Source: Heterocephalus glaber (Eukaryota; Chordata; Mammalia; Rodentia; Bathyergidae). From it: a stretch of 64,000 nt of DNA. This document shows positions 25,191 to 37,599 of the stretch, piece after piece (within the stretch, counting starts at the first letter, position 1; each line of letters starts with the position of its first letter). The translations under genes were made by a program, and so were the position numbers. The notes beneath the pieces were generated by a model that was not told where the DNA came from, did no database searches, and saw only the letters and a program-made list of their open reading frames with translations. The stretch lies in contig NW_004624778.1 in NCBI RefSeq assembly GCF_000247695.1, positions 16,794,473 to 16,858,472 on the forward strand, given 5' to 3'.

Positions 25191-25454
25191 AGCAGTGGTG
25201 CAGGTGGTACAGCTGTTTATTATGACTCCTTCCTAGTACAAGTATGTCACTCCAAGGTTTGTCTTCTGAACATAGAGGTAGCAGTTCCAGAGTCTTCCAG
25301 TGAGTTATAGCAAACAATCCATAATTGCACAACTCTAACAGCTGTGCTAAGATCAGATTCTTTGTATTTATTTCATGCCTTTTAATGGATCTGCAGCAAA
25401 CTTTGTACAGATGTCTACCACCTTTAGTTCCTGTACCATTGGATGCCGTCCCAG
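25191..25454. other. Unassigned DNA flanking a TIR transposon
   Basis: Slightly GC-richer than its surroundings and open for 140 codons on the reverse strand together with part of the transposon. No protein family recognised. Confidence 0.35.
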
Positions 25455-25456
25455 TA

Positions 25457-25841
25457 CAGTAAGTCCCTGACTTATGAACATTAGAATTGCCAACTTTCAC
25501 AGATACCAATGGACCTTGCATTAAGTACATGTGAACAAATATTGGAAGTAGCTCAAGTGTCTGCTGGACATTGTCACAGATGTGCTGCTGTATGCTTACT
25601 GTACAGTGCAATGGTGTACAGTAGTGCAGTGCTCAGTCAGAGCTCAGGAAGTCTGGAAGCAATAGGAAAAGCAGTGGTGATGTGGTGGTTTGGTCTTTTT
25701 CAATGTTTTACATTGTATATTTGTGTCAAAGATGTATAAAACTCACTTTGTCAGACTTAAGAGTGAATCAGACTTAGGAATGAATTTGACTTATGAACAT
25801 TCTCCTAGAAGGGAACTCGTTTGTAAGTCAGGTGTTTGTCA
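25457..25841. mobile_element. Non-autonomous TIR DNA transposon, Tc1/mariner (pogo/Tigger-like), 385 bp
   Basis: The left end cagtaagtccctgacttatg and the right end (the reverse of gtttgtaagtcaggtgtttg and tca) are inverted repeats about 23 bp long with equal spacing. The element is flanked by TA on both sides (25455-25456, 25842-25843), as expected for Tc1/mariner insertion. No transposase domain is readable, so it is a non-autonomous or badly decayed copy. Confidence 0.85.
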
Positions 25842-25843
25842 TA

Positions 25844-28800
25844 CCATGCCTGACCAAGTCAGGTATTCACCCAGAGACACATAAAGTCAAATCTTCAAAC
25901 AGGGAGTGAGAATCTAGTTAGAGCCAGTGTCACCCAACCAAGGCATAGTACTCAGGTACCGTGAGGGAAGTACAAACTCCCTTTGGGTAACTTTCTTTAT
26001 CTTTATGAATATCTAATAGTCTTAGCCATCATCTAGCATTGACCATTTTCCTGCTATTTGGGTTTTCTCCTGTTGTTACGTCAGCCACCAAATCTATCAG
26101 AGCCTGTACCAAAAAGCAGCTGTCCACATTGGAATGAGTAATGCCCAGGAAGCTACTGAGAAGACCCCCATGGAGTCTTAAAGCCATCCACATTGGTACA
26201 AGCCTTCTGTTCATACAGCTACAATTTAATTCAAATTTTGTAAACTTGCAATGTCTCAGAGATTTTAGGAAAAATATTCAAGCATTATTTTAGTTTTTTT
26301 CTTTCTGTTTTGTTGAGAGCTCTTTTTCAAAAATTCAGTAATGAGTCCTCAGAGACCAATGGGCAGAAAACTCAACACCCTTTTTGTTCTGGGACATTTG
26401 CCTGGACTCACACATGTGTGTCTTATGCCTTCCCATTCCATTGTGAGGATTCTCTGATCCCTTCATCTACTGATCAAAAATATCATCTACCACTTCAATG
26501 GGCCACTCACATTCCATAACTGCTACAAAAAAATATAAGATAAAAAATTCCTGGTTTATTATCTAGAACTCTACTTTCTTTCATGAACACAAGGAAATGG
26601 TCACTCAAGAGCCACTCCCCTGAAAGGCATATGTTTAAGTCCTCCCAAATCTTCAAATAGGAAAACACTCATTCAAGGTAAATATAGATAAAAACCAAGG
26701 ATCAAGGACAGAGGTGTAACAATAATGCCAGTTATACAGGGCTGGGGGAGATTATATAAAAAATAAAAACCGGAAGTAAGAGGCTGGAATCAAGAACAAA
26801 GTGAGTTAAGGTGAACAGAATAGTTAAGCAGAGAGGCTATGAATATTATTACAGAGGTAGAGACTGCTTTTGTGAAGTGCCAGTAAAGTTAATGAAGTCC
26901 AGTGGGGTGAGATTTGTGAGCCTTGTAGTTTTTATTTTCAGTAAGCCATACTCATAATTGAGTGAAAAGATAAGTTGAGGCTGCCTCTCTTTAGGATGTC
27001 TGTATTTTAAGCATGGATCTACAGTGGATGACATTTTGCTCTGCCACAAGTTTGTTAGAACATCATCATATGTGTTGACAAAGCAAAGGTGCACTAATTA
27101 TATTTATGGATAACCAATCCTAATAAATCAGGATATGCATTTAATTATAGTCATTTAATAGTTTTTCTAATTTAATTATAGTTTTATATAATCTAAGCTT
27201 GAATTAATTGAATTAAGTAGCATTTACATGCTGCATATGGAGGAGGTTTGGGATCCTTTATACAGTATTTCTGAATTACACTGAGTCTGGATCTATAAAT
27301 AATATGCCTATAATACATGCTTCTCAAGAATATTAAATTACTTGGACTTCATACTGTTCTTAAATATAAAGAGAACTTGTTTGCAGGTCTTTGGAGATAC
27401 AGAGATTCACAGAACTCCTTCAATGCCTATTCTTTATTCATAAATCTGGATTTCATTACCTTGATCAGTTATCCCTCAAGGACTCAAAGAGTGGTTTATC
27501 TCTGTTTGGAAAATGGATCTGGGGTGGGAAAACTGTAGTAAAATACATTTCTAAAAATTTTTTCAGGTACTTACGTTGTGAATTTACTTGTAGTTGGAAA
27601 TTTCAGAAAGACATATAGAACCCGTTTTCTGATGCTATGGCTACAGATGGGGCTTGCAGCAGCAGGAAAAACACTCACTTAGCAATTGCAAATGGTGTTT
27701 GCAAAAGTCAGTGACAAAACGGAAGATTTTTTTTCCCTGGTCCTCTGGTAGCTGATTGTTATTTTCTTATGCCAGTGTTGTCACCTTTTGGAGTCTTTTT
27801 CACCGCAGTGGTGCTGAGTTGTTAGTTGTCCTGTGGTTAGGTGTTATTTCTAACAATAAAAACACCCCCAGGGAATCATAGTTGGTGGAAATGCTTCCTC
27901 CTTTGTTTTTGTTTGTTGAGGACACCTTCATATTAAGCAATTTGCCAAGTCTCTATTTGCCTGGTATTGTCCCAGCATCTCCTTATCTTACTGGGAAGAC
28001 TGGAGCACCAACTATCGTGTTCTAGGTTTTAGGGCTTAGTATAACTTGTGGTGGGTAATGACATGGAGGGGCTATGTACAAAGAAGACTTCTTTCAAAAA
28101 TCCTCTCACTTTGCAACTTTAATATAATGAGATAGGCGATGAGGGCAGGATGAAAGAAGAGTTGGAATGCATCATACAAATAAATTCTCATTATGGTTCA
28201 TGGATTAATAGCCAGAATGCCAGTCAAAGGATCATGTTTATTCTATGAAGGAATAACAATGAAATATGACATTTTAATTTTCAGATCTCATCTCAAGTCT
28301 GGACAAAATTATCTAGAGTTGTAGGAGTTACTTTGTTGAAAGTCACTAGGAATTATTGATCCAACCTCCCTCTCTCTATATGTTTTAGGTAGGAATATTG
28401 CTTCCTTTCAGTTGGGAAAGGTATCATGATTTTTCCTTTTTTACTCCTAATATTCCTAAATCTCTTGCATTTTTTTCTTCTTTAGTTTGCATGAATAGGG
28501 GAATAAAATCATGTTCAGTAAGTCAAAGACGGCTAAATGGAATAGCAGATTCACATTTGACATTGATTGAATTGCTCTCAATCTGCAAGCTAGATTTTTA
28601 CATCATTTTTCTACTTGACTAACTGACTATGACAGGTGTCACCCAAGGTCTGCAGCTCAGCTTGTCCTAATGCCAAGACAGAGGCATAGTAAGCAACTTC
28701 TGTTGATGAAACAGAAAGGCTATGCATGGATACTTTTCCTTATTGATTTTCTAGTGTATGATATCAGTTAATTACTGAGAGCCATTTGCTGCAGTAATGC

Positions 28801-29149
28801 AATTATGATTATGATCATATTTTTCATTGATTTTTTCCTACAAGCATAATCTGTTATTTGTTCATTTTGAACATATATGAAAATGTCTGTGGATGTTGTA
28901 GTGTGTGTACATATACACAGAAAACATACACTATGGTGAATATCATATACTCATAAAGAATACAGTCCCTGTAATAGAGACATGGTTGTGTTTGTATGTT
29001 TGTGTGAGAGAGGGAACAACACACCACTGCCAGGCTTGGTTTCTAAAGTAAAGGGAAGATTTTGAAAGTATTGAACTACAAGCGTATTGCTTTTTCAGTT
29101 TCACAAGAAAGTGGAAAAGAAGTTAGAATATCTGCATTATTTTAAGAGA
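25844..29149. other. Unassigned intronic DNA
   Basis: No clear family. Includes an AT-rich block at 27110-27330 and several chance open frames under 90 codons. Confidence 0.45.
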
Positions 29150-29440
29150 AAGCAACCAGACATCCAAAACATATATATGTATAAGTTCACTTATATAAAT
29201 TTTTAGAAAATGCAAATTGAGTCTGTAGTGACAGAAAGCAAATCACAGGTTGTCAGGGAGTGCAGGTAAGAGGAAGGACAGACAACAAAGAATCATGAGG
29301 AAACTTTGGGGGTTGATGAGTATGTTCTGCCTCTTGATGGTGGTGGTGGTGTTTCGGTTTACATATCTATCACAACTTCTCAGATTGTATATTTCTAAAT
29401 GGGTACAATTTGTTGAACAGAAATCAAACATCATGAAGGT
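29150..29440 (+). mobile_element. Old L1M-type LINE 3' UTR
   Basis: The order is typical: tgtagtgacagaaagcaaat, gaggaaactttgggggttga, tgagtatgttctgcctcttg, atggtggtggtggtg, tttacatatctatcacaact, then agattgtatatttctaaatg. Confidence 0.75.
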
Positions 29441-30245
29441 TTTTGTTTTGGTTTGTTTTGGCTTGGTTTGGTTTTTTACTGAGATCTGTATCTCAACACT
29501 TAATCAGTATTGGAAGAATTACCTTAGATTTACCTAAGTAATTTATACTCAGGAGTGAAAATGTTGTATTGCTCAGAACATGCTCTTAGGAGGAATTGAA
29601 TGGATGCTATCTGACATATATATTGAATGTTCAAACTGCTAAGGGCTATTATGAAGATAACTGAGTTTCTTCTAGTAGCCTTGATAAAGTCTAGTCTCCT
29701 AGAAGAGGAGAGCCATAAATGACCTATTGAAAGTTTGTCATATTGACAACAGATTGTGATATTAGTTTTATATTGCTGCATAACAAATTACCTCAAACTC
29801 ACTTAACACAAGATGTACTTACCATCTCACAGTTTCCATGGGTCAAGAGTCCATGTACAACTTTGCAGAATTCTCTACTTCAGAGTCTCACTAGCTCCAA
29901 TCCAGATGTTGGTGTTGGGGAATCCCTTCAGAGTCATGACCGACCTAGAGTGACCCACTTTCAAGCATGTAGGAAATTACCAGGATTCATATGCACATAG
30001 TTGTAGATCTGAAGTTCCCGTTTTCTTTCTGGCTTTTCCCCAGTGACCGCCCTCAGACTGGAGAGGTTGCTCACAATCCCCTGCAATGGGAGTCACTCTG
30101 TAGGCAGCTCACAATACAGCAGCTCTCTTCTTCAAGGTCAGCTAGAGAATCTCTCCTTTTAATCTGCTAAAACATAGCTTGATAAACTCTTACCTAATCA
30201 TGGGAGTGACTACTCTATCATCTTTCCCCTATAATGTAACCTAAT

Positions 30246-30639
30246 TTTCTTAGTTATTTTTCTCCTTGCTGATAAAAAATACCCCAAATCCACAAATTAA
30301 GGGAGGAAAAGTTTAGTTAGCTCACAGTTTGTAGAGGTTTCAGGCCATAATCGGCTGGCTCCAAGGCAAGGTAACATGGCAGACAAGCATTGCAGAGGAG
30401 AAACAGTTCATGGAAAAGCAACAAGGGGCAACCACAGCTCTTTCTATCCCTCATATCTTATCCAGGATACTTAAAGCGTGTAGTACTCACACCCTTAATC
30501 CTAGTGCCCTTGATCCTACATTGAGACATGAATCAATCCCAGCATCACACAATCTAGATCTAGATCCAGCCATCTCTGAAAAAGCTCCACCTAGGACCAC
30601 ATGAGGCTTTGGGTGATCATCTAGAGACAACCCATAATG
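30246..30639 (-). mobile_element. MaLR-type solo LTR, nested, with 5-bp target duplication
   Basis: Same family as the LTRs at 779 and 47378 (cacaaattaagggaggaaaa, ataatcggctggctccaagg, catgaggctttgggtg). It is flanked by ctaat on both sides (30241-30245 and 30640-30644) and sits inside the older repeat at 29753-31215. Confidence 0.88.
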
Positions 30640-30721
30640 CTAATCAATAAGTGACTGTCTCATCAATTTTACTGCATTCTGTTGACCAGAGATCTAACCA
30701 CACTCAAATGAAGTGTGGGCA

Positions 30722-31180
30722 TGTAAGACCGAGGGCCTTACCAAACGCTCCGAGGAGCTGACTGCAGAGAAGAACACCTGGGAAGGAACACACCAGACAA
30801 GTTGGAAAGTAAAACAGACCTTAGTCTGGTCAGACGGCACTCCCAAAGCAAAGTAGCTTAGAGAGGCAACTAGCTCAGAATCCGAGTCTCTTTTTATAGG
30901 GAGGGGGTTGTAGGGGAAGTTAACAGGGGAAATTTACAGAAGAGGAAAAAAGGTTAGTGGTCAGCTGACACGTACTGATGGTCAGCAGATGTTTGTAGAT
31001 TGTTCTATAGATAGCAGTGTCCAGAACAAACAAAGAGTTGAGTAATTTACTTTGGGACTTTATGGCTGTTACAGATCTTATCTAGTGTCCCAGAACTAAC
31101 AAGCATCTTTATCTATTAATTCACATTCAATCACAGATGGGGCTAGGGGAGTTTTATGATTACTGAATTATGCAGTCCCA
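30722..31180 (-). mobile_element. Endogenous retrovirus-type solo LTR (approximate limits)
   Basis: Read on the - strand it has a CCTATAAAAAGAG TATA box (complement of about 30888-30900). A C/T-rich R/U5-like part follows, ending GGTCTTACA at 30722, which is a canonical CA terminus. The left - strand end TGGGACTGCA near 31180 would give TG...CA ends. The flanks tgggca/aaggca are only partly alike. No internal viral genes are attached. It is less decayed than the repeat it sits in. Confidence 0.6.
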
Positions 31181-31215
31181 AAGGCACTTGGGCCAATTTG
31201 GATACATCCACCACA

Positions 31216-32689
31216 ACTGTTTTATAAAGGGCCTGTGAAATGCTTTATTCTCTAATGATATAGTTAAATAAAGAAATATGTTTAAGTTTATAAGCATGTG
31301 TATAAGAACAGTATAAAAGATCAGTGTAACTTAATTTTATATAAGCAGGGCATGCTGATGTACATTTAAAACTTGTTTCAGTTATTTTGGTGGAATTCAT
31401 GCACAAGCTCAGGCTCATGTCTGGCATATCTGTGCAGAGTGTGCCAAGCAGTGAAGGAGTTAACTTACCTCTCTCTAAAGTTGTCAATTTCCATCTTCTT
31501 CATCAGGAAAAAACGACCTGTAATTTTCAAAATGAATCCACATTCTTGAACAGTGACTGAATAAAAACCTGAGTATTTTAATAATTAGCTATTCAAATTA
31601 TCTTATGGTTGCCTACTATTCATGAAATCAAAAACGTAATATAAAATAACATAGATCATAATATTAGTTACAGATGTCAGCTTCCTCCTTTTTTTCTGAA
31701 GAAAAGGTCTTAATGAATTACTCTAGACTGATTTCTGACATAATTGCCAGGATTGTACAATATATCATTCTACATTTATGCCAGCAAATTAGCATCTGTG
31801 ATTCATATAGTGGTAGCCTTCTTAATTTTATCATGCACTAAATACATGTTGTTTAGGTTTTAAAAATAACAGGTGTCTCTATACCTTCTAGACTGGAGAG
31901 AATTTATAATTCTGCCATTGAATTAGTGAATATTTCAAAGATGACACTAACGATTTGCCTGTGGGTATGCAACAAAATAAGGCTGCAACTCTGACAGGCT
32001 ACTAAATACTGCAAATGCATCAATAATTTCAACCTGAGAAATACGACTTTAATAATTCTAGCTCTTTTTTTCTATCTAAAGTATTTTTTATGACAACTAT
32101 ACAACGCTCAGGACTTAATATTCATTTTCTAATACCAAGAAGGCAACTACAGATGGTGTCAGTGGAAGTTGTTTGTAATATTCTGTGTGCTTGCATGTAC
32201 TATATATATTATCATTACATACAAGAGCTCGAGTTTGCAGAATTTCTTCACCACTTTACTTGTGACTTTCCAATCTACCCAAAGTCTTCTCTGATGCAAA
32301 TTACAGAATATTCTACTTAATGTATATAGGCAAATTTGTGTAACACCTGAGTCATGTGGATCATTCAAAAAAACAATGGTGATACAATTCCTCATTGTTC
32401 AATAATATATGTGTGTTATTTACCAGTTTAAACTGCTCTGGGGTGCTGGCACCTCAAATCACAAAGGCAGCTGAGTGTGTTATTTATAATTATGCAGTGT
32501 TCCTCCAGGATCAAAAAGTCATTCTGCCTGGCATTGACTTGGATGAAAGAAGAGATGATAATTTATGTTATTTTACTTGTCTTTGAAATGAGCAAATAGT
32601 TACAAAGAAAGATTAAAGTGTTGTGTAATCAGTAGGTGCCATCTTATGGTCTGATTTCTAGGTCTGTTTATTTTTTTTCCCTTGGACAT
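31216..32689. other. Unassigned intronic DNA
   Basis: No family recognised; AT-rich. Confidence 0.45.
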
Positions 32690-32910
32690 CTCTTTTGTAC
32701 TCCCAGTGAGTCAGGTATTCTCTATCTGCTTCATAAATTTCATTTGACTCTTAAAATGGTCAAATGAATTAGTTGCTTCTGCTATCATCTATATTTTATA
32801 AGTAAAGACACTGAAGTCTAGAGAGGTGTGTGGACACATGATTTGTGTGTCACAACGGCAATGCAGCTCTGGTGTGTATACTTAACCACTGTGCCATGCT
32901 GCATGTCGCT
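32690..32910 (+). repeat. MIR SINE, diverged
   Basis: agtcaggtattctctatctg, then agtaaagacactgaagtcta, gagaggtgtgtgg, and the 3' hallmark cttaaccactgtgccatgct. Confidence 0.75.
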
Positions 32911-32977
32911 CCCACATATGACTTGTGTTCATCCTCTAGGTCATAAACATGTTGAACAATGCATATTTCTCCACTAT

Positions 32978-33371
32978 CTTAGCCCGTTTTCTTTTCCTAT
33001 AACAGAATAATTGATGTGGGTAAGGTATACTGAAAGAGTTTCATTCAGCTCATGATTGAAGTAGCTGGAGTGTCCATAGAGGATGGCACCAGCATGCTGG
33101 TGAAGGCCCCCCAGAAGAATCACAACATGGTGGGGAGAAGGAAAGGAAAATACCAGTGTGCAGGAGTAGCCAAGCACAGTGGGCAGCCTTGCTTTATAAC
33201 AAGCCATTCTTATAATAATTGTAGGAGTCACAGGAGACCTACTGGGGTCCAGCAATACAGGCATGAATCTTTAGTGAGGAGGGAGCCCTTATGACCTACT
33301 TAGCTCTCAATAAGCCCCAAATTTTACAGATTCTGTCATCTAAAACCACAAACTATACTCAAATCATAGCA
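32978..33371 (-). mobile_element. MaLR-class LTR, older copy
   Basis: ttagcccgttttcttttcct, ataacagaataattga, ttcattcagctcatgatt, and later aatcatagca are the reverse of an MST/MLT LTR. The centre is diverged. Confidence 0.7.
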
Positions 33372-33439
33372 TCTGTGTAATGGCTGCTAATGATTCCACT
33401 CTCTTATCCTATTAAATCACAGCTCCAAAAGGACAAGGA

Positions 33440-33560
33440 GTTATTTTGTTTATTTTATTCCCAACACCTGGGATAGTGACTAATACATAGAAGGTACTCA
33501 GCAAAAGTATTTTGAATGAATAAATAATCAGATGATTAGATGAATGCATGAATGGATGTA
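33440..33560 (+). repeat. L2 LINE 3' end
   Basis: cccaacacctgggatagtga, acatagaaggtactcagc, then gaatgaataaat: the common L2 tail. Confidence 0.85.
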
Positions 33561-35061
33561 CAGATTTGTACCTTCATTTAAAGGAAGCTTTCAGTCTAAG
33601 ATGAAAGAAACAATTTATATAAAAGTATTTTATGTTTGTTATTCCTTTTGTATTCTTCAAAGACACTTTCTATAAATAAAACTACTGTAATCTGGGTGAA
33701 ATAGATTTGCTCAGTTTTAAAATATATACTAGAAAAACATATGCTAAGACTCAAATAAGTTTTTATCTGCACAGTTTAATCTCAACTCAGATTAATTTGG
33801 TAGAAGTGAAAATGAATTCTTTCATAGAAATTATATTGCCATATTTTAGAGTGATGTTTCTGTATGGGAGTCATTTTTATGTCCAGAAACTGAGAAGCAG
33901 AATGAGAAATAGGTGGAGGGTGATATTGGAACTGGCTTTGACTTAAAAGTACACCAAATACTCTAGAATTGAAACATATCAATAACATACAGGGAATAGA
34001 ATTTGATAGTTGTGTTTTTAACCCTTATATTTCAAAATTGTATGTTTATACTTTAAAAAAATCAGGACCATTCCATTTTCTTTCAGAAAAAAGACAGATG
34101 TAGGGACTTAGGAAGAAAAATTAATATAATCAAGAGAGGATAATAGAGTGAATTGTTGTATAAAGTCCAATGTATGGTGAAGAAGTGGAGCAAGAAAATG
34201 TCAGTATATGGTGATGTATGGGGTTTGAAGGACTGTTTTTGAGATTGAAAGAAAACAAAGCCTTAGAGAATTTCAACAAAATGTATAAAATAAAAATGAA
34301 TATGATATATGGTTATTGATTTATTTAAAAAATTCCAGCAACTTATACCCTAAGGATCTACTAAAAATTTAGAAGAGGTTGTTTTAGGATGAGTTATAAA
34401 TATATTTCATAGCAGATAATAAATTCAGAGGGAAATGGCACAGAAACTTCCCTAATAAGTCATTAGGATAAGTTATGAGATTTTCAATATGCATTCCTAA
34501 ATTTTACACTTGGTATCATGAGGTTCCTTCATGTCTTGAAATAGCATGGTCTTTAATGAAACCTCCATCAGAGGAAAGTCCACTAGACTCTTTGAATATT
34601 AAATTGATAACTACAACTTCTTTTAGTCACAGTTATTGTAGAGGCAAGTTGTGGTACAGTGCCTAGTGATTTATGTTCCCTGGATTTTTATAAACAGGCT
34701 AAGTATAGTGAATTTATGTAGCACAAAGAATAATAAAGAAAAGACACCCGTGCAAGGGTAGCTAGCCTACCAAATTACTTGGCAGTATTTCTGAGCCAAC
34801 GCACATAAAGCAAAAGGCAGACCAGAGTAAATGTTAAGTGCAATTCAAAATTGTTTATCATAATTGATAATAGCCAAATATGCAAAACATCTAGAGGAGA
34901 AAGATGCTTAATATGCTAGATGAGTTTCACATATTGGCTAGAATCATAAATGGCCATATTAAAATGGTATATTCAATTATTTTTAAGTTCATCTTAGATT
35001 TTAGTGATCTATAATCTTTCACTAAACTAGCATGAGGAATGGTCTGTGATATATAAATTTA
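33561..35061. other. Unassigned intronic DNA
   Basis: AT-rich, no element recognised. Confidence 0.45.
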
Positions 35062-35076
35062 TAGAAACACTATTTT

Positions 35077-36562
35077 TTTTCTTTTTTTGTATTAAATTCT
35101 TTTATTGGTACATTGTAGGTATACAACACAATTACATTTCTCATTGGGAATTGTACCTTTACATGATGCATCTTGGTTCTTATTTTTTCCCCATTCCTAG
35201 CCCTCCCTTCACGCCCTCCACCCTTCCCTATTTACAAAGACTTTATTTCCATTTTTTCCATTTCTCATCATTTTTTCCTTTCTCTTCTTTCCTTTCCCCT
35301 GCCCCTCCCACTACCCCTACCCCTTTGGACCTTCTCTTCCTATTTTACATTATCGATTATTCATTCTAATCATTGGTACATTTTAGGTATACAATATAAT
35401 GACATTCATCATTGGAAATTTGCACCTTTACATAGTCTCTCTTGGTTCTTATTTTTCACCTTTGCCCAGCCCTCCCTTCAACCCCGCCAGTCCTCCCTAT
35501 TTACAAAGATTTTGTTCCTATTTTTCCATTTTCTCATATTAATCCCATTCCCTTCTATCCTTTCCCCTAGCCCTCCCACTTCTTTCCCCTTTGCCCCTTT
35601 TCTTCCTATTTCACATTACCTATTATACATTTTAGTCCTTATTTACACTTTCAGTTTCTCACACTAGAGAAACTATTCGGTATTTACACATGTGTGTCCT
35701 ATTTATTTCACTTAAGAGTATTGCCTCAATGTGCATCCACTTAGCTATAAATGTCTCTAATTTCTCATTTTTTATGGCTGAGTAATACTCCATTTTATTA
35801 AAAAAAACACATTTTCTTTCTCCAGTCTCCACTTGATGGGCATTTGGGCTGTTTCCAAGTTTTAGCTATTACAAATTGTGCTGCTATGAACATGGGTGCA
35901 CATATATCACTGTGTTATGATACTTTTAATTCTTTGGAGAAGATCCCCAGCAGTGGAATAGCGAGGTCAAATGGGACTTCCAGTCCTAGTTCTTTGAGGT
36001 ATCTCCATACTGACTTCCACAGTGGTTGCACCAGTCTACACTCCCACCAGCAGTGGAGCAGGGTTCCTCTTTCCCCACAGCCCTGCCAGCATTGGTTATT
36101 GGTTGATTTCATGATAGCAGCCATTCTTTCTGGAGTGAAGTGGAATCTCAGCCTTGTTTTCATTTGCATCTCTCGAATGACCAGTGATGTTGAACATTTT
36201 TTCATGTATTTATTTGCTATTTCTACTTCTTTGTGTGAGAAATGTCTATTCATTTCAGATCCCCATTTTCGGATTGGGTCTTTAAATTTGTGAGGTCTGA
36301 TCTTTTTAAGTTCTTTATAGATTCGAGATAGTAGACCTTTGTCTGAGGAAGAGCAGGTGAAGACTTTTTCCCACATTGTGGGTTGTCTCTTCACACTGCT
36401 GGTGGTTTCTCTTGCTGTGCAGAAGCTTTTTAATAAGAAGAGTTCCCATTTGTTGATTGTTTGTGCTAGTTCACAGGCAACTGAGGTTTTGTTCATAAAA
36501 TCTTTTCCTACACCGATGTCTTCAAGGGTTCTACCTAACCTCTGTTCCAACTGGTTCAGATT
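35077..36562 (-). mobile_element. 5'-truncated L1 LINE with duplicated 3' UTR (reverse)
   Basis: Same subfamily as the L1 at 16031-17734, on the opposite strand. The target duplication tagaaacactatttt lies at 35062-35076 and 36563-36577. From its 3' end it holds two consecutive copies of the UTR segment that starts attggtaca (units at about 35104-35370 and 35371-35640), then the unique UTR start and the ORF2 C-terminus. The frame keeps [39 protein letters not shown] and [18 protein letters not shown]. Confidence 0.95.
35915..36562 (-). pseudogene. L1 ORF2 C-terminal fragment
   Basis: The open reading runs from the insertion junction to a stop at 35915. It is the same protein region as 16487-17092 but without its 4-nt deletion. 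The apparent ATG at 36598 lies in host flanking DNA, so the open frame is a chance fusion of flank and L1. Confidence 0.93.
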
Positions 36563-36615
36563 TAGAAACACTATTTTAACTGTCAGGGCTTCATGCATTT
36601 TTCTGGTTTTTCAAT

Positions 36616-36697
36616 ATTTTTGGTACCAGGGATCGAACTCGGGTCCTTGTGCTTGTGCAGCAGGCAGTGGAACCACTGAGCTAAATCCCTGGCCCCA
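36616..36697 (-). mobile_element. ID-type SINE (reverse)
   Basis: tttttggtaccagggatcga, ctcgggtccttgtgcttgtg, ggaaccactgagctaaatcc, ctggcccc. It is 55 bp beyond the L1 right end. Confidence 0.93.
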
Positions 36698-37599
36698 AAA
36701 CGTTTACTTTTTATTTTTTAGATTCCCTAAAGAAAATTGTTCTACTAATATGTTTTTGCCTTCTTCCTCTCCATAATCCATTTAGAAAAAGTGAAGCTTC
36801 CCACCCATAATTTTGAATTTTATAGCCCTGGGTGTACTTACCCTCCCCATCTTCGATAGTGTTTCCAGCCTTTCTCAGGGAAGCATATAGAATATCAAGC
36901 TACCTAACATTTATTATGTGCTGTAAAAAAAAAAAAACTCTGTCCAACATGATGAATCCCTTACCCAACCAAGACTCTCTTCATAGGCCAAGCAGACTTG
37001 TGTTTCGCACGGTCAGTGTTTTCTCAGAATTCATCGTGCAAATTTGAGCACAATTCTCCTTTCACCCTGCCACCTTTAATTTTAGCTAATGGCTGCTACC
37101 TAAGTTGAAAACTACAATGGAAGAGGCATCTACCTGGAATCCAGTGCATTGGTCCTTAGGATGAAATCAAGGGGAGACACACAGCCAGCCTGGCACCTGG
37201 TGATACAAAAGCACCAGTGTGAGTCATAAGTGCTCTAGGTGGATGAGACTCTTCAGATGTATGCTGCAGTCTGAATGCTGTGTCTCTCTGGTCTCTGCTT
37301 GGAAGTAAGGTGGTGCACGTCCTTTTCAACCCTCCAGAATTAATCTTCTCACACTGGCTGATAGATGTTAAACGTGCCCATAGTGAGAATCTTGACACTT
37401 AACACTGTCCTTGTGTCCTTCTCCTTTTTTATTTTTCCATGCATGTAGAATAAAATGGTGCATATCTAATAGATAAACATTCATTTATCATGTATCTTCA
37501 TAGTATATTTTCTATGCTTTTTGAAAGAAGACCATCAATGCTACCACCATAAGCATTGGTCTTCAGCTGTAAATAAAACTTCACCCTCTCCCCTCTTTA
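36698..37599. other. Unassigned intronic DNA
   Basis: No family recognised. A short A12 run at 36925-36937. Confidence 0.45.

Larger units (their letters stand above)
29753..31215. repeat. Ancient interspersed repeat split by two LTR insertions
   Basis: The outer parts read ttttatattgctgcataaca, ccatctcacagtttccatgg, then cagctcacaatacagcagct, continuing after the insertions as ttactgcattctgttgacca, cacactcaaatgaagtgtgg and ending catccaccaca. This matches a common mammalian LTR-like medium-repeat layout whose name I cannot give with certainty. It is interrupted at 30246-30639 and again at about 30722-31180. Confidence 0.7.

Noticed and set aside
25189..25611. 140-codon reverse frame
   Set aside because: It straddles the left end of the TIR transposon, shows no transposase or other domain, and is most likely chance.
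35046..35667. Forward frames rich in Pro, Phe and Ser
   Set aside because: They are the pyrimidine strand of the L1 3' UTR read as protein.
35915..36598. 227-codon reverse frame starting with ATG at 36598
   Set aside because: Its first dozen codons are host flanking DNA fused by chance to an L1 ORF2 fragment beginning at 36562.
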